Assembly: GCF_001746295.1 (NCBI RefSeq)
Contig: NZ_MJAH01000016.1
Coordinates: forward strand, 93,178 to 157,177
Direction: 5' to 3'
DNA from: Streptomyces sp. LUP47B
GTDB lineage: Bacteria > Actinomycetota > Actinomycetes > Streptomycetales > Streptomycetaceae
Length of the DNA: 64,000 bases
The notes below the pieces were generated by a model. The model had not been told where the DNA came from, did no database searches, and saw only the letters and a list, made by a program, of their open reading frames with translations. Positions 52,920 to 61,813 of this stretch are shown here, piece after piece (positions within the stretch are counted from its first letter, which is position 1; every line of letters starts with the position of its first letter). The position numbers and the translations under genes were made by a program.

Positions 52920-53879
52920 TCAGCAGTCAATGGTGACCTCGGGCCCGGCGATGCGGGACACGCAGGCGCAGAGCTCGCGGCCCTCGGCCCGTTGTCGCGA
53001 GGACAGGAACACGTCACGGTGGTCGACGGGCCCGTCGGCCTTCAGGATCCGGACGCGGCACAGTCCGCATTCGCCGCGCAGGCAGTCGTACATGATTTCG
53101 ACACCCGCCTCCTGCAGCGCGTCCAGCATGCTGGTGCCGACCGGGACTTCGACCGTCACGCCGTGGCGTGGCACGGTGACCCGGTACGAACAGGCTGGGT
53201 GGTTGCCGCTCGTTCCGAACGTCTCGAACCGGAGGTCTGCAGAGGGCCGCGCGTCCTGCTGCCAGGCCTGGCGGACGTCCCTCAGCAGACCCATCGGCCC
53301 GCAGACGTAGAGCACACCGCCCTGTGGAACGTCAGCCACCACGTCGGCGGGGGTCAGGCGTCCTCCGTGTGCGGATTCGGCCAGGGTCACGAGGCCGGGG
53401 TGAGCGGACTCCAGCTCCGCCGTGAACGCCATGCGGTCACGGGAGGGGCCCGCGTAGCGGATCCGGTAGTCGCAGCCCCGGGCACGCAGGGCTCTGGCGA
53501 GTCCGAGGACGGGGGTGATGCCGATCCCCGCAGCGAGCAGCATGCTGGGGGCCGGTCCCGGGGTGAGCGGGAACTCGTCGATGGGGTCGGTGACTTCGAG
53601 TTCGTCGCCCGGTTTCAGCGAGTGCATCCACACGGATCCGCCCCGGCCGTCCCGCTGTCGGCGCACGGCGATCCGCAGCAAGCCGTCGTCGTGCCCCAGA
53701 TCCACGAGGGAGTACGACCGGGTGTCGCTGCCACCCGTGAGGCGCACGGTGACGTCCAGATGGCTGCCGGGAGGTGGTGCGGGTGCTGGGTCCGGCAGGC
53801 GCAGGGTGATCATGGCGACGTCCGGCGCCACTTCGTCGCAGGCGTCGACGGTCGACAGCCGCTTCGTGCTGCCGCTCAT
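52920..53879 (-). CDS. Rieske oxygenase reductase (phthalate dioxygenase reductase/VanB type)
   Basis: A 319-residue flavin reductase. The N-terminal FMN domain has R-S-Y-S-L-V, the NAD domain has A-A-G-I-G-I-T-P-V and Y-V-C-G-P-M, and residues of about 235-319 form a plant-type 2Fe-2S ferredoxin with C-L-R-G-E-C-G-L-C plus a later Cys. It passes electrons from NADH to the Rieske oxygenase encoded just upstream; ATG 53879 overlaps the oxygenase stop by 4 bp. Confidence 0.92.
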   Translation of the reverse strand: MSGSTKRLSTVDACDEVAPDVAMITLRLPDPAPAPPPGSHLDVTVRLTGGSDTRSYSLVDLGHDDGLLRIAVRRQRDGRGGSVWMHSLKPGDELEVTDPIDEFPLTPGPAPSMLLAAGIGITPVLGLARALRARGCDYRIRYAGPSRDRMAFTAELESAHPGLVTLAESAHGGRLTPADVVADVPQGGVLYVCGPMGLLRDVRQAWQQDARPSADLRFETFGTSGNHPACSYRVTVPRHGVTVEVPVGTSMLDALQEAGVEIMYDCLRGECGLCRVRILKADGPVDHRDVFLSSRQRAEGRELCACVSRIAGPEVTIDC

Positions 53880-54967
53880 GCCGACCGCCGTGTCATCGCG
53901 GCTGCGGACGCGAGCGCGGAGGGATGGGTGCGTTCGCGGCCCTGCTCGGCGGCGACCTGGGCGTCGATGATGCGCCGCGTCCACATGCCGCCGATGTCGA
54001 TGTTGAGGTTGTAGAACTCGTGGTCGGGGTTGGCCTCGATGGCCCGCTGCTGGGCGTTCAGCATGTCGGAGTCCTGGCCGAAGACGCGGGAGACGTTCTG
54101 CCTCAGGAGATTGGTGAGCCCTTGGTCGCCGAGGTGGTAGTTGCGGGTGAACGCCCAGAAGTAGTGGCAGGCGCCGGGGCCGGCCGGTGTGACGGTGTTG
54201 AGCACATGTCCGTTGACGCCCGCGCTTCGGTCCCCGTCCGGCGCTCCCGTGCCCACGGGTGCCACGCCCACGTCGATGGTGACCGTGGAGGGTGCGGTGA
54301 AGCGGATGATCTGCCAGCGGTCGACGGGGCCGCGGTACTCCGGCGCCTTCCGTTTCAGCTGCATGGCCAGGAACGGGGGCGCCTCGATGCCGTGCATCCA
54401 TCGAGTGAGGGTGACCGAGTTCTCGTCGTGTGCCACGTCCGGTTCGGCATCGGACAGTTCATCGTTGGCGAGGCTGTCGGCGTGCAGGAACTGCTCGTGC
54501 GTCAGGTCCATGAGGTTGTCCAGCACGAGACGGTAGTCGCAGTCGAGTTCGATGCGTTCGCCGTCGCCGGCCCACTCGGCGTCGTCGTTCCAGTGCAGGT
54601 CGGGGACGAGCGCCGGGTCGGCCTGGCTGGGGTCGCCGGGCCAGATCCAGATGTGGCGGTGCCGTTCGACGACAGGGTAGGCGGTCACGGCCGCCGAGGG
54701 GTTGAGGGTTTCCTGGGCCGGCATCCGGGTGCAGCGTCCGGTGGGGCCGTAGGTCAGGCCATGGTAGCCGCACACCACGTCGTCGCCGTCGAGACGGCCC
54801 ATGGACAGCGGGACGAGCCGGTGCCAGCAGGCGTCGGCCAGGGCGACGGGCGTTCCCTCTCCCGTGCGGTAAAGGACGACGGGGCGTTCGCAGATGGTGC
54901 GCGGGAGCAGTGTCCGGCCGACTTCGGTGTCCCAGGCCGCCGCGTACCAGGCGTTCAGGGGATACAT
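53876..54967 (-). CDS. Rieske-type aromatic oxygenase (VanA/demethylase-like)
   Basis: A 363-residue oxygenase alpha subunit. The Rieske centre is C47-x-H49 and C66-x2-H69; N151, D154, H157 and H162 (D-N-L-M-D-L-T-H-E-Q-F-L-H) form the mononuclear Fe site and its bridging Asp. The N-terminus Y-P-L-N-A-W-Y-A-A-A-W is that of vanillate O-demethylase and related enzymes, which remove methyl groups or hydroxylate aromatic acids. ATG 54967 follows GGAAGGGAAG. Part of a PadR-controlled operon with a SnoaL-like gene and reductase; the exact substrate is unknown. Confidence 0.92.
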   Translation of the reverse strand: MYPLNAWYAAAWDTEVGRTLLPRTICERPVVLYRTGEGTPVALADACWHRLVPLSMGRLDGDDVVCGYHGLTYGPTGRCTRMPAQETLNPSAAVTAYPVVERHRHIWIWPGDPSQADPALVPDLHWNDDAEWAGDGERIELDCDYRLVLDNLMDLTHEQFLHADSLANDELSDAEPDVAHDENSVTLTRWMHGIEAPPFLAMQLKRKAPEYRGPVDRWQIIRFTAPSTVTIDVGVAPVGTGAPDGDRSAGVNGHVLNTVTPAGPGACHYFWAFTRNYHLGDQGLTNLLRQNVSRVFGQDSDMLNAQQRAIEANPDHEFYNLNIDIGGMWTRRIIDAQVAAEQGRERTHPSALASAAAMTRRSA

Positions 54968-55005
54968 GCGCGACTTCCCTTCCTGAGGTGGCGGACCAGC
55001 CGGGG

Positions 55006-55617
55006 TCACTGAGGCACTCCGGGCCGTTCGGAGCCGGCGAGCCAGGCGGCGCCCTCCGCGTAGAGGCGGTCGACGGCCTCGCCGACCAGGCCCGGCAGGC
55101 CGGGCTTCACCGTGAATCCGGCCTTCGTCTGCACGTACCCGAGGTGCCGGTAGCCGAGGGGAAACCGGGCGAGCAGTTCGGCGTCGAGTTTGAGGGAGAC
55201 GGCGGGGTCGACGACGTCGAGGCGGTCCTTCTCATACATGGGCTGCCTGCGGACGACGGTCCATTCGTCGTCGTCGCGGGACAGGAAGTCGTAGAACCGG
55301 CCGGTGCACACCACATCCACCACCACGCCGTCGACTTGGGCGCGCTGACTGATCGTCATCTTTGTCTGCGCGATGGCACGCTCCCCCGCCACATCCGAGG
55401 TGTGGCCACCCAGGAAGTGCAGGATGCTGACGCCGTTGTCGAAACCCTCCCTACTCGCGGCTATGAAGTCCGCGGCCGGGCCCTGGAACCATGTGGCGCT
55501 CATCCAGCCGTCCGGATGCCAGACGGTGGCAAACCGTTCCCAGTCGCCAGAGTCCCGCCACAGTGCCCAGTTCTCCACCAGCTGCCTGATTTCTGCCTGA
55601 TCCGCATTCGTCTTCAT
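55006..55617 (-). CDS. SnoaL/NTF2-like protein of the Rieske operon
   Basis: A 203-residue protein. W-A-L-W-R-D-S-G-D-W-E-R-F and H-P-D-G-W-M are NTF2-fold markers, and the size and position recall beta subunits of ring-hydroxylating dioxygenases, although VanA-type oxygenases normally lack one. ATG 55617 follows GGAGATC. It ends 39 bp before the Rieske gene, 71 bp after the PadR stop, so it is in the same transcript. It may act as an isomerase or dehydratase. Confidence 0.8.
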   Translation of the reverse strand: MKTNADQAEIRQLVENWALWRDSGDWERFATVWHPDGWMSATWFQGPAADFIAASREGFDNGVSILHFLGGHTSDVAGERAIAQTKMTISQRAQVDGVVVDVVCTGRFYDFLSRDDDEWTVVRRQPMYEKDRLDVVDPAVSLKLDAELLARFPLGYRHLGYVQTKAGFTVKPGLPGLVGEAVDRLYAEGAAWLAGSERPGVPQ

Positions 55618-55688
55618 CGAGATCTCCGTCTCTGGCCGCCGGCAGCGAGCGCCGTGCGCCTTGACCGACCGGGCGAGCAAGCGCCCGG

Positions 55689-56297
55689 CTACTCGGCGGC
55701 TTCTTCTTCGGACCGCTCCTTGTGGAGACGGTCCAGCAGCCGCAGTCCTTCGTACGCCCACTCCACCTCCGCGCGGGCACGGGCGATGAGACCGCTGTAC
55801 GCGAACGCCTTGAACTCCACGACCGCTTCCTGTTCCTCGGGCGGCGTTCGCTCAAGACGGGCCAGGAGCAGGGGAACGCTGCGCGCGAGGATGTCGTCGC
55901 GCTGCTTTTCATACGACGCCAAGGCGTCCTGGTGGAACCGCGCGTGCGCCTCCAGTTGGGCACGCGCGGCCCGAGGGCTCGCCCATTCGAAGTACGCCGC
56001 CTTGAGCCGCTGTGGATCCCGCTCCCGCCGAGGTTCCTCGACCTTCTCCACCCAGGCCCGCAGCTGCTCATGGCCGGTCTCGGTGAGGCTGTAGCGGCGC
56101 TTCTTCGCGTTCTCGCCGCGCGGCACCTCCTCGCTCTCCACGAGACCCGCGGCCTCCAGCTTGCGCAGCTCGGGGTAGATCTGGGTGTGCGGCGCGTGCC
56201 AGAGGTAGTCGACGGACGCGTCGAACTGCCGCATAGCGTCAAAGCCCGTCATCGGCCGGGCAGCCAGCAGGGCCAGTAGCGCCAAGCGCAGCGACAT
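55689..56297 (-). CDS. PadR family transcriptional regulator
   Basis: A 202-residue PadR protein. The winged helix (L-A-L-L-A-L-L-A-A-R-P-M-T-G-F-D, W-H-A-P-H-T-Q-I-Y-P-E-L-R-K-L) is followed by a Vir-type helical dimerisation domain. ATG 56297 follows GGAGG. PadR proteins repress detoxification of phenolic acids; the Rieske/SnoaL operon behind it is the likely target along with itself. A broken paralogue is at 33.2 kb. Confidence 0.92.
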   Translation of the reverse strand: MSLRLALLALLAARPMTGFDAMRQFDASVDYLWHAPHTQIYPELRKLEAAGLVESEEVPRGENAKKRRYSLTETGHEQLRAWVEKVEEPRRERDPQRLKAAYFEWASPRAARAQLEAHARFHQDALASYEKQRDDILARSVPLLLARLERTPPEEQEAVVEFKAFAYSGLIARARAEVEWAYEGLRLLDRLHKERSEEEAAE

Positions 56298-56352
56298 GGA
56301 GGAACCTCCGTAACGAGCCGGCGTCGCCACCAGCGAGCCGGAACAGGTATTA

Positions 56353-56368
56353 ATGTATCTCCATACAT
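56353..56368. promoter_or_regulatory. PadR operator
   Basis: ATGTATCTCCATACAT fits the PadR consensus ATGT-N8-ACAT exactly. On the minus strand, TTGACT and TACATT form an overlapping promoter, so autorepression is likely. Confidence 0.8.
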
Positions 56369-56904
56369 GCCTGAGTCAATGGTTCGCCCCCGGAGCAACG
56401 TGAGTTGTTCACCAGACTTCTCGAAGCTCGAGAGCGTTCCCCGCTGGGGCGCATCCCGCAACGCTCGCTGATCCGTGTCGTGCTGTACCTGTGGCTGATC
56501 GACGACACGATCGTGCTCACCCCGCAGGCGCGCCGAGCCTGGCGTACCCAGGCGCGCGCTGCTGGCCAGACGACCGCCGTCCGGCGCAGCGAGAACGTCC
56601 GCGCCATCGTTGAGCAACTCGCCCACCCTCAGCCACCTTCAAGCAACGGCGCGCCGCCCAGCTCGCCCTCGAGGAAGGCGAGCCCGCCCGTACGGGGAGG
56701 GTCGACGGGCGCTTCGGTGGTTACTGATGCCGGGTGCCGCCGAAGCCCGGACTCCGGCCCGGGAGAGCGGCTGGCGGCCGGCCAACGCGTAACCCGTGGC
56801 GGGCATGGCGGGGGCTCACGCATAGGCGGTACACGCGTACGTGCACGTGAGGGTGCGCCCCGGCACGGGTCGGCACGGCGCGTGCGTCACAGTCCCTGCT
56901 CTTT
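56369..56904. other. Stretch with an unassigned ORF
   Basis: The plus strand has an open frame from 56405 whose middle (L-Y-L-W-L-I-D-D-T-I-V-L-T and A-V-R-R-S-E-N-V-R-A-I-V) looks protein-like up to about 56630, then becomes compositionally odd. No family was recognised; a transposase or other remnant is possible. Confidence 0.35.
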
Positions 56905-57130
56905 GCTCTCGCCGTCTGGAAGGGCTCTTCGGGGCCCCGCTGGACGCTGTCTCACACGCCCAGGTGGCCGCCCTGAAGACGAACGCTGTCTCGGAGTCCC
57001 ACGACTTGGACTTAAAGGGCGAGCTCTATGGCGGCAACGACAGGGCCAAGCGGGACCTGGCCGGTGACGCGGCAGCCCTGGCCAACACTGCCGGCGGAGT
57101 CCTGCTACTCGGAGTTGCCGAGGACGACCG
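56905..57130 (+). pseudogene. AlbA_2/Schlafen-type ATP-binding domain fragment
   Basis: L-E-G-L-F-G-A-P-L-D-A-V, D-L-D-L-K-G-E-L-Y-G and A-A-L-A-N-T-A-G-G-V-L-L-L-G-V match the N-terminus of AlbA_2 (divergent AAA-4) proteins. It is cut after about 75 residues. Confidence 0.65.
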
Positions 57131-57139
57131 GCAGCTGCG

Positions 57140-57634
57140 CTACCCGGCGTCGCGCTGAGCGACAGCGAGGTTCTTCGGTACCGCAGTGTCGTGGCGGATC
57201 CTGACGGTGAGCTGAGTGTCGGAGACCTGTTGGATGACGGCCCGGACGGGCTCGAGGTACGCATCGAGTGCTCCGGCAAGGTTGCGGCCGGTAATGACGA
57301 TTGCCTGGTCGCTGCCGGCGACGGGGCCTGCTGCGGGGCTGATACCCGTCAGGGCAGGGGCCGGCTGGTAGTAGAAGTGTCCGAGGGTGCCGGTGCCGCC
57401 TGCGGTGGTGACCGTCACGGGGACGACACCGGATCCCGCGGGGGCGGTGACGGTCAGCGAGGTCGCGGTGTTGGCGGTGATGACGGCCCGGGCGGTGCCG
57501 AAGCGCACGGCGGTGGCGTTGGCCAGGTGGTGGCCGGAGAGCTTCACGGTGGTGCCGCCCCCTGTGGATCCCTGGTCGGGGATCACGGTGGTCGCCAGGA
57601 CACCGACGGTGGAGGATGACAGCTCCACCGCCAT
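57140..57634 (-). pseudogene. IPT/TIG-domain protein fragment
   Basis: Two IPT/TIG immunoglobulin-like repeats are visible (P-D-Q-G-S-T-G-G-G-T-T-V, V-R-F-G-T, V-P-V-T-V-T-T, then G-I-S-P-A-A-G-P-V-A-G-S-D). Such domains occur in secreted or surface proteins. No signal peptide or anchor is present, and both sides join unrelated remnants. Confidence 0.65.
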
Positions 57635-57728
57635 CTACACCCACGTCAGCGATGACTTCATGAACACCATGCTCCACAAGGCGCTCGCGCCCGCGCTCGC
57701 CCCGACCTCCGCAGACAAGGACCGCTGA
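57618..57728 (+). pseudogene. Tyrosine recombinase C-terminal tail
   Basis: S-S-T-A-I-Y-T-H-V-S-D-D-F-M carries the catalytic Tyr of integrases and ends with a stop overlapping the next gene (TGATG). The rest of the enzyme is missing. Confidence 0.7.
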
Positions 57729-58177
57729 TGGCCGCGAAGCTCGGCTACCACTGGCACCTGCGCAAGGTCATGGCCGACCGCGGGCTGTTCTCCACCACCG
57801 ACCTCATTCCGCTGCTGGACGAACGCGGCATCACCCTCTCCTCCAGCCACGTCTACCGGCTCGTCGTCGAGCGCCCCGAACGGCTCAGCCTGAAGATCCT
57901 CATGGCCCTGCTCGACATCCTCGACTGCACCATGGGCAACCTCATCGAGCCCGTGGCCGCAGCAGGAGCCGGATCAACCACCAGGACCAAGAAGGCCGTT
58001 GGCGCCGAGACCGGCGTCGGCGCCCTGCGGCCCAAGCGGGCCCGCATCCGCGGTATCGAGCGGCCGTGGCCGCACAGGAGCCCTCCGACCGAGCCGTCGG
58101 GGACCCGATCGCGCGCTGGAGGTGACTGTGCTCGCGCCACGCGGGCTCGTAGGCGGCCGAGACAGCCGGGATCGTGA
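57728..58177 (+). CDS. XRE-like HTH protein downstream of integrase, C-terminus altered
   Basis: Residues 1-80 are a compact HTH (Y-H-W-H-L-R-K-V-M-A-D-R-G-L-F, L-S-S-S-H-V-Y-R-L-V-V-E-R-P-E-R-L-S-L-K) typically encoded directly after integrases of this group, with an ATG overlapping the integrase stop. After about residue 105 (L-R-P-K-R-A-R-I-R-G) the Arg/Pro-rich tail looks like non-native frame, suggesting truncation. It may regulate excision of a former integrative element. Confidence 0.65.
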   Translation: MAAKLGYHWHLRKVMADRGLFSTTDLIPLLDERGITLSSSHVYRLVVERPERLSLKILMALLDILDCTMGNLIEPVAAAGAGSTTRTKKAVGAETGVGALRPKRARIRGIERPWPHRSPPTEPSGTRSRAGGDCARATRARRRPRQPGS

Positions 58178-58328
58178 TCAGTTCGGTGAGGCTGGGGGCA
58201 CCCTCGATGTCGTCGTGCCGTCGGAGAATGGTCACCGTAGCCACACTGCAACCGGGATTGCAAAACTCAACCAGCCGTGTAAGCCTAGGCTTGCCGGATT
58301 CGATCGGAGCCGACGAGGGAGAGCCCGC

Positions 58329-59108
58329 ATGACAGCAGACCGGGCCGAAAAGACGACCGCGGACGAGGGTCTCATGCAATACCGGACGACTCCTGACAGC
58401 GACTGGACCATCGCGGCCGTCGCCGAGATCGTCGAGCCGCTCGGCATGACACTCCCGCCGCCCAGTGAAATCATCCTGCATGATCTGAGCAAGCTGCCGA
58501 ATTCGATCGTCGCCATTTACGGAGAAGTGACAGGCAGGCAGGTCGGGGATCCTGCCACCAATTACCTCCTGGAGCGCGCTTCGGCCGGACTCCTGGGGAA
58601 TGACGTCGGCTACGAGACCACGCTGGACGACGGACGTGTGCTCCGCTCTTCAACGGTGATCATCCGGAATCGGGTCGGCAATCCCGTTGCCGCTCTGTGT
58701 ATAAACATCGACATTTCCGCGTGGCTGCAGGTCGAGAAGCTGGCTGCAGCGATGACCTTCAAGCGAGGGGGACCTGATCACGCCGCCGTGTCCCAGCCTC
58801 CCGCCAGCACCGCCTCCGCGACCGCGAGCACGGAGGAGAAGAGGGGTTCGAGGACCCGGGAGCGGTTCCCGAAGAGCGTCGACGAGCTGACCGACACCAT
58901 GATTCAGGACGCGATTCAGTCGTCGGGGCTCGACGTACTGGCCATGAAGAAGCGCCACAAGGTTCAGATCGTGAAGCTCCTTCAGGATAAGGGGCTTTTC
59001 TTGATCAAGGACGCCGTGGAAAGGGTTTCCGGCGCCCTCGGTGTGTCCCGGTTCACCATCTACAATTACTTGAACGAGATCGCCGAGTCTCCGGGTGAAT
59101 ACAGCTGA
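58329..59108 (+). CDS. YheO/DauR-type PAS-HTH transcriptional regulator
   Basis: A 259-residue regulator. Residues of about 25-140 form the YheO-like PAS domain (G-M-T-L-P-P-P-S-E-I-I-L-H-D-L, I-N-I-D-I-S), and residues 180-255 the HTH that ends G-V-S-R-F-T-I-Y-N-Y-L-N-E. The family includes DauR, which controls D-arginine catabolism. ATG 58329 follows GGGAGAG. It precedes a PLP enzyme, RidA and amino-acid permease in the same direction and probably controls them. Confidence 0.88.
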   Translation: MTADRAEKTTADEGLMQYRTTPDSDWTIAAVAEIVEPLGMTLPPPSEIILHDLSKLPNSIVAIYGEVTGRQVGDPATNYLLERASAGLLGNDVGYETTLDDGRVLRSSTVIIRNRVGNPVAALCINIDISAWLQVEKLAAAMTFKRGGPDHAAVSQPPASTASATASTEEKRGSRTRERFPKSVDELTDTMIQDAIQSSGLDVLAMKKRHKVQIVKLLQDKGLFLIKDAVERVSGALGVSRFTIYNYLNEIAESPGEYS

Positions 59109-59162
59109 TTCCCTCGGGAACACGTAAAAACCCTGAACGGCGGTCCGGGTAGACCGCCATCA

Positions 59163-60323
59163 ATGATGAACGGCAACACGATGACACTTTCTGACGCCCA
59201 TTTCCGTGAATACGCTGCGCCCTTGTACCCGGGAGCGGCGACGGTCAGGTATCTCGACACGGCAGCGGTCGGGCTGATCTCCACCTGGGTCGAGGACGCG
59301 ATGGCCGATGTCCTGCGCCGCCACCGCGACACCGGCATCGACGCGACTGTCCCCTTGCGTGAGGAGGCGGAGTCCGTCAGAGAGCGGGTGGCCCGGCTAA
59401 TCCACGGGGACGCCCGCCGCGTCACCTTCACTCAGAACACGAGCACCGGACTGGCGCTCGTCGCCAACGGAGTGGACTGGCGGCCGGGAGACAACCTGGT
59501 GGTGCCAGAAAGGGAGTTTCCCTCAAACTTCTACCCCTGGCTGCAACTGCGTCAGCAGGGTGTCGAAGTGCGGGCCGTCCCGATGGGCGCCCACGGGCAC
59601 GCCGAGACGGCCGACATCGCGGAGCGCGTCGACGTACGGACGCGCCTCGTCGCTCTCAGCGCCGTCCAGTATTCAAGCGGCCATCGCTACGACCTCGCGG
59701 AGATCGGCGCGGTGTGCCGAAACCACGGCGCACTCTTGGTGGTTGACGGCACCCAGGCAGCGGGGGCCATGGCACTGAACGTGAACGAGTCAGGCATCGA
59801 CGTCCTCTCGGTCAGTGCGCACAAGTGGATGCTCGGCCCGTTCGGCATCGGCTTCGTTCACTTCTCGGACCGTGCGTTCGAGCAGCTCACGCCGTCCACG
59901 GCAGGTTGGCTGAGCACCGAGAAGCCGTTCGACTTCGACCACGAACCGACCTTTGCCTCGGACGGCCGCAAGTTCGAGAGCGGAACCGAGAACTCTGTCG
60001 GCATCGCCGGCCTCGGGGCCACCATCGACCACATGCTCGACCTCGGGCCCGAGCGGATCGAGCAGTACATCCTGGACCTTGTGGGCCAGCTCGTGACGAC
60101 CCTCGAAGAGAGGGGTTTCACCATGGTGAGCCCCCGGGACGCACGGCACCAGTCCGGCATCGTCATCGCCCGTTCGCCCGTCGAACCGGGAGAGGTCCTC
60201 CACGAGCGTCTGCTGAAGGAAGGAATCCGCTGCTCCCTGCGGGGCGGTGGCGTGCGGCTCTCCCCGCACTACTTCATCACAGGCGACGACATCAGCCACG
60301 CCATCTCCGTCATGGCCCGCTGA
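59163..60323 (+). CDS. Class V aminotransferase/cysteine-desulfurase-like PLP enzyme
   Basis: A 386-residue fold-type I PLP enzyme. K221 in S-A-H-K-W-M-L-G-P forms the Schiff base; D195 and Q198 in V-V-D-G-T-Q hold the cofactor. The Cys loop typical of desulfurases is absent; G-T-E-N-S-V-G-I is at the expected place. Relatives include isopenicillin N epimerase-like and other lyases or epimerases. ATG 59163 or the adjoining ATGs may be used. A RidA gene and an amino-acid permease follow, so it probably acts on an imported amino acid. Confidence 0.88.
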   Translation: MMNGNTMTLSDAHFREYAAPLYPGAATVRYLDTAAVGLISTWVEDAMADVLRRHRDTGIDATVPLREEAESVRERVARLIHGDARRVTFTQNTSTGLALVANGVDWRPGDNLVVPEREFPSNFYPWLQLRQQGVEVRAVPMGAHGHAETADIAERVDVRTRLVALSAVQYSSGHRYDLAEIGAVCRNHGALLVVDGTQAAGAMALNVNESGIDVLSVSAHKWMLGPFGIGFVHFSDRAFEQLTPSTAGWLSTEKPFDFDHEPTFASDGRKFESGTENSVGIAGLGATIDHMLDLGPERIEQYILDLVGQLVTTLEERGFTMVSPRDARHQSGIVIARSPVEPGEVLHERLLKEGIRCSLRGGGVRLSPHYFITGDDISHAISVMAR

Positions 60324-60380
60324 ACCAGCCATCCATCCACCCACGCCAAAAGCGATCAACCACCGACAAGGAGATGACGC

Positions 60381-60788
60381 ATGTCCGCCATCGCAGCTAT
60401 CGCCACGTCGAACGCCCCCTCGGCCATCGGCCCCTACTCGCAAGCCGTGCGCACAGGCGACCTGCTGTTCGTGTCGGGCCAGCTGCCGCTGCCCCCCGAG
60501 GCCGGAGCCGTCGGTGAGAGCATCGAGGAACAGACGCGCCAGTCCCTCGACAACGTCACGGCCATCATCCGCGAGGCCGGCGGCCAGCTCTCCGACGTCG
60601 TCCGGGTCGGCATCTTCGTCACCGACATCAAGGAGTTCGGCGTGGTGAACAAGATCTACGCCGAGTACTTCAGCGCCGAGCCGCGACCGGCGCGAGCGGT
60701 TGTCGAGGTGTCCGCCCTTCCCCGCCCGGAGGCCCGCATCGAGATCGAGGCCACCGTCGCCGTCGGGGCGACCAGCAGCAACGTCTGA
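60381..60788 (+). CDS. ridA: RidA family reactive-imine deaminase
   Basis: A 135-residue YjgF/YER057c/UK114 protein. G-P-Y-S-Q-A near residue 17, R105 in P-R-P-A-R-A-V-V-E-V and E122 are the active-site residues of true RidA deaminases, which hydrolyse 2-aminoacrylate and other enamines to 2-oxo acids. ATG 60381 follows AAGGAGATGACGC. The neighbour PLP enzyme may generate such an enamine from a hydroxy- or thio-amino acid (inference). Confidence 0.92.
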   Translation: MSAIAAIATSNAPSAIGPYSQAVRTGDLLFVSGQLPLPPEAGAVGESIEEQTRQSLDNVTAIIREAGGQLSDVVRVGIFVTDIKEFGVVNKIYAEYFSAEPRPARAVVEVSALPRPEARIEIEATVAVGATSSNV

Positions 60789-61813
60789 ACGGCGTGAACC
60801 CCCTACGCTGGTGCAGCGGGCGAGCGTGAGCGTGCGCCGTTTCCCAGCCGTCCTTCCGGTCAGCTGAACCGGGGTTGGACTGCAGGTCCCATCCGCTGAA
60901 CACGCCGATGCGGCGCCAAGCCCGCACCGCAAGCCCGGGGGAGGCCCGAGCCTGCCGCTCGCCTTCTGCTCTGGGGCTGGTCTGCCGTACATGGTGTCAC
61001 CACCGTCGGACTGCCGAACCGTGCCTCTGCCCGGTCGGGCTGCCGGTACCCCCGGCCCGCGCCAGACAAGTAACCGGCCACCTAGTTTCCCCGCCCGCCG
61101 TCGGCAACTGCGTCACCTCGCTCGCGACGATGGCCAGGGTGACCGTCCTGCTGCACTGACGCAGGATCCGCAACCACCTCGTTGAGGCGCGTGAGGACCG
61201 AAAGGCCGGCCATTCGCCTGGATTCGCGATCGTGAACGCATGGCAGGCGTGAGGTCGGAGATCAAATGCCGGATCGCCCCCGTCGGACATCACCCCTTCA
61301 CAGACTCGTGGGGCAGCTTCCCTCAACCTCCCCGGGGCGGCCGCACGACTGCCTTCCGCTCGGCCACGGGTCGCGAGCCAAAGGCCGGTGAAGCCTTCGC
61401 CAACCGATACGCGACCGCGATGGAAACGTAGCTGTAACCGCGTTGCCCTGTGACAGGCTCGCGCTATACCTGCACTTTCCGCAGAGGGCACGTGTCGGCG
61501 CCTGCGAGCTGAAAAGCCGCTTCTTCCTCTGTATACGGAGTGACAGCCGGATAAAAGCAGACCCGGAAGACCGAACCCCGGTCGACACCTCAAATGCGGC
61601 GGACCCTGCTCCGCCACGGCTGCCCTCACACCATCCTTCAACTGTCGTTTTGAAAATCTTCAACTCGTGGTTGACCCTGCTGTGAGTGGCGGATAGTCTC
61701 AGGTCATCTTCAATGGTCAATCGACCTTCAGGTTCACTCCCCCCGCTACGTCCCCAGAAAAACCGCCCCGGGGCACCCTCATGCCTTCCGGAGCCGGCGC
61801 AAGGAGAAAATCC
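60789..61813. other. One-kilobase stretch without recognisable gene
   Basis: Short overlapping open frames on both strands, none with a family motif. The last 350 bases are less GC-rich and precede the permease. A promoter could lie there. Confidence 0.4.
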
